Made by a program: the position numbers and the translations under genes
DNA from: JBAZOY01 sp041648505
GTDB lineage: Bacteria > Desulfobacterota > Syntrophia > Syntrophales > CG2-30-49-12
Direction of reading: 5' to 3'
DNA length: 51,990 nt
Assembly (NCBI GenBank): GCA_041648505.1
Contig: JBAZOY010000009.1
Coordinates: forward strand, 1-51,990
The notes under the pieces: model-generated
Told to the model about the DNA's origin: nothing
What the model saw: only the letters and a program-made list of their open reading frames with translations
The model's database searches: none
Shown here: positions 51,148-51,990 of the stretch, piece after piece
Numbering within the stretch: the stretch's first letter is position 1
Layout: the number at the start of each line of letters is the position of its first letter

Positions 51148-51888
51148 ATGAAAAGAAAATATCCTTCAGTATCAAAAGCAACAGAAGCCGAACGTATCGT
51201 CATGGTGAAAAATATTTTCGGCACCGTTACCGGTAAATACGATTTCCTTAATCATTTTTTAAGCCTGAGGCGTGATGTGGCATGGCGTCGTTTCACGGTA
51301 AGACGGATGCGCTTTTTTAAAACTAACCATTTTCTTGACGTGGCATGTGGAACAGGTGATCTTGCCATTGAGGCTGTTTCCGTGTATCCGCACATTCATG
51401 TGGCAGGACTCGATTTTGTAGGGGAGATGATAGAGCTGGCATGCCTGAAGATAAAAAAAGGGCAGCTTTCTAAGAATGTATCTCTTATTAAGGGTGATGC
51501 TCTTACTCTTCCTTTCGTTTCATCCAGTTTTGATGTTGTTGGGACAGCCTTTGGTATCAGGAATATCCCGGATAGGATGCAAGCACTCAGGGAAATGACC
51601 CGGGTCGTTGTCCCTGGTGGTCAGGTGATGGTTCTGGAAATGGTATCTCCGCACCATACCTTGCTTCGTGGTATTTACCGCATTTATCTCAGTAAAATAC
51701 TCCCCCGGCTTGCACGGTTACTTTCCTCAAATCCTGCCGCCTATCATTATTTAGCTGATTCAATCATAAACTTCCCCCCGCCGGATGTTTTTTGTGGAGT
51801 CATGGAGGAGGCCTGTCTCACAGAGGTAAAGGCATATCCCCTTAGTCTGGGTATTACTTATCTTTTCATCGGGATCAAGCCTAAATAG
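51148..51888 (+). CDS. ubiE: Ubiquinone/menaquinone methyltransferase UbiE/MenG
   Basis: SAM-dependent C-methyltransferase of the last steps of quinone synthesis; in an anaerobe probably demethylmenaquinone to menaquinone. The 246-residue protein shows MVKNIFGTVTGKYDFLNHFLSL, the UbiE signature, then FLDVACGTGDLAIEA (SAM motif I), GLDFVGEMIELA, DALTLPFVSSSFDVVGTAFGIRN and VPGGQVMVLEM, and the terminal SLGITYLFIGIKP. I take ATG 51148 because it gives the standard N-terminus (MKRKYPSV); the upstream open frame overlaps the dispersed repeat. The ribosome site is weak. It lies 178 bases after nadB. Confidence 0.93.
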   Translation: MKRKYPSVSKATEAERIVMVKNIFGTVTGKYDFLNHFLSLRRDVAWRRFTVRRMRFFKTNHFLDVACGTGDLAIEAVSVYPHIHVAGLDFVGEMIELACLKIKKGQLSKNVSLIKGDALTLPFVSSSFDVVGTAFGIRNIPDRMQALREMTRVVVPGGQVMVLEMVSPHHTLLRGIYRIYLSKILPRLARLLSSNPAAYHYLADSIINFPPPDVFCGVMEEACLTEVKAYPLSLGITYLFIGIKPK

Positions 51889-51990
51889 TAACAATCCGTA
51901 GGGTGTTCCGGAGGGAATTCCCAAACAAAATATCTACTTTCAACAGTCTTGAGGAGGTTCTCGAGGGGATTGATAGAATTTTAACATAAG

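Noticed and set aside
51903..51989. Frame ending FNSLEEVLEGIDRIL at the window edge, like the tail of a STAS-type protein
   Set aside because: Only about 28 codons, no convincing start, and it overlaps the region right after ubiE; too short to call.

Overview
The window looks like a chromosomal segment of a Gram-negative anaerobic deltaproteobacterium (Desulfobacterota; a Syntrophales-like or Geobacter-like relative is my best guess). This rests on outer-membrane genes (TonB receptor, OmpA lipoprotein, RND pump), a citramalate synthase route to isoleucine, paired acyl-CoA dehydrogenases with a crotonase, and the fab-rpiB-glyA-rib-nusB gene order. No rRNA or tRNA gene and no CRISPR array was seen. 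The taxonomy is inference.

Layout. 0-5 kb holds small envelope genes, two decayed genes and a diadenylate cyclase/YbbR fusion flanked by inverted 16-bp repeats. 5.1-14.9 kb is an accessory signalling and transport block: TonB-dependent receptor, a 30-residue precursor-like peptide (7251-7343) with its own promoter and a downstream terminator, a radical SAM/SPASM maturase, an invading four-helix-bundle element, a half-size MFS protein, an ABC-type substrate-binding protein, a hybrid histidine kinase, a GAF/HD-GYP protein and a CheY-like regulator. I read the peptide and maturase as a RiPP locus of the 'geopeptide' type.

14.9-19.4 kb reads rightward: an attenuator with a branched-chain-rich leader peptide, citramalate synthase, a Sua5/YrdC protein and RNase G/E. 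28.0-19.5 kb reads leftward as one long housekeeping operon: DUF177, rpmF, fabG, acpP, fabF, rpiB, glyA, dCMP deaminase, ribE, ribBA, ribH, nusB. It lacks the often-linked plsX-fabH-fabD and nrdR-ribD genes. 28.5-36.3 kb holds mobB, recD2, a crotonase beside an acyl-CoA dehydrogenase remnant, ligA-acyP and tatD. 36.5-38.9 kb is a two-subunit acyl-CoA dehydrogenase pair.

39.1-46.9 kb is a rearranged efflux region. A truncated ISNCY-type element and an IS3 orfA relic precede tolC, the RND pump gene and its membrane-fusion gene. A second, broken copy of the tolC 3' end lies upstream of the membrane-fusion gene, followed by another IS remnant. 46.9-51.9 kb returns to housekeeping genes: rsmA, DUF2062 and tsaD leftward, then nadB and ubiE/menG rightward.

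The three observations I rate highest are the geopeptide-like RiPP unit, the complete ribosome-mediated attenuator ahead of citramalate synthase, and a dispersed intergenic repeat family with at least seven copies in this window.
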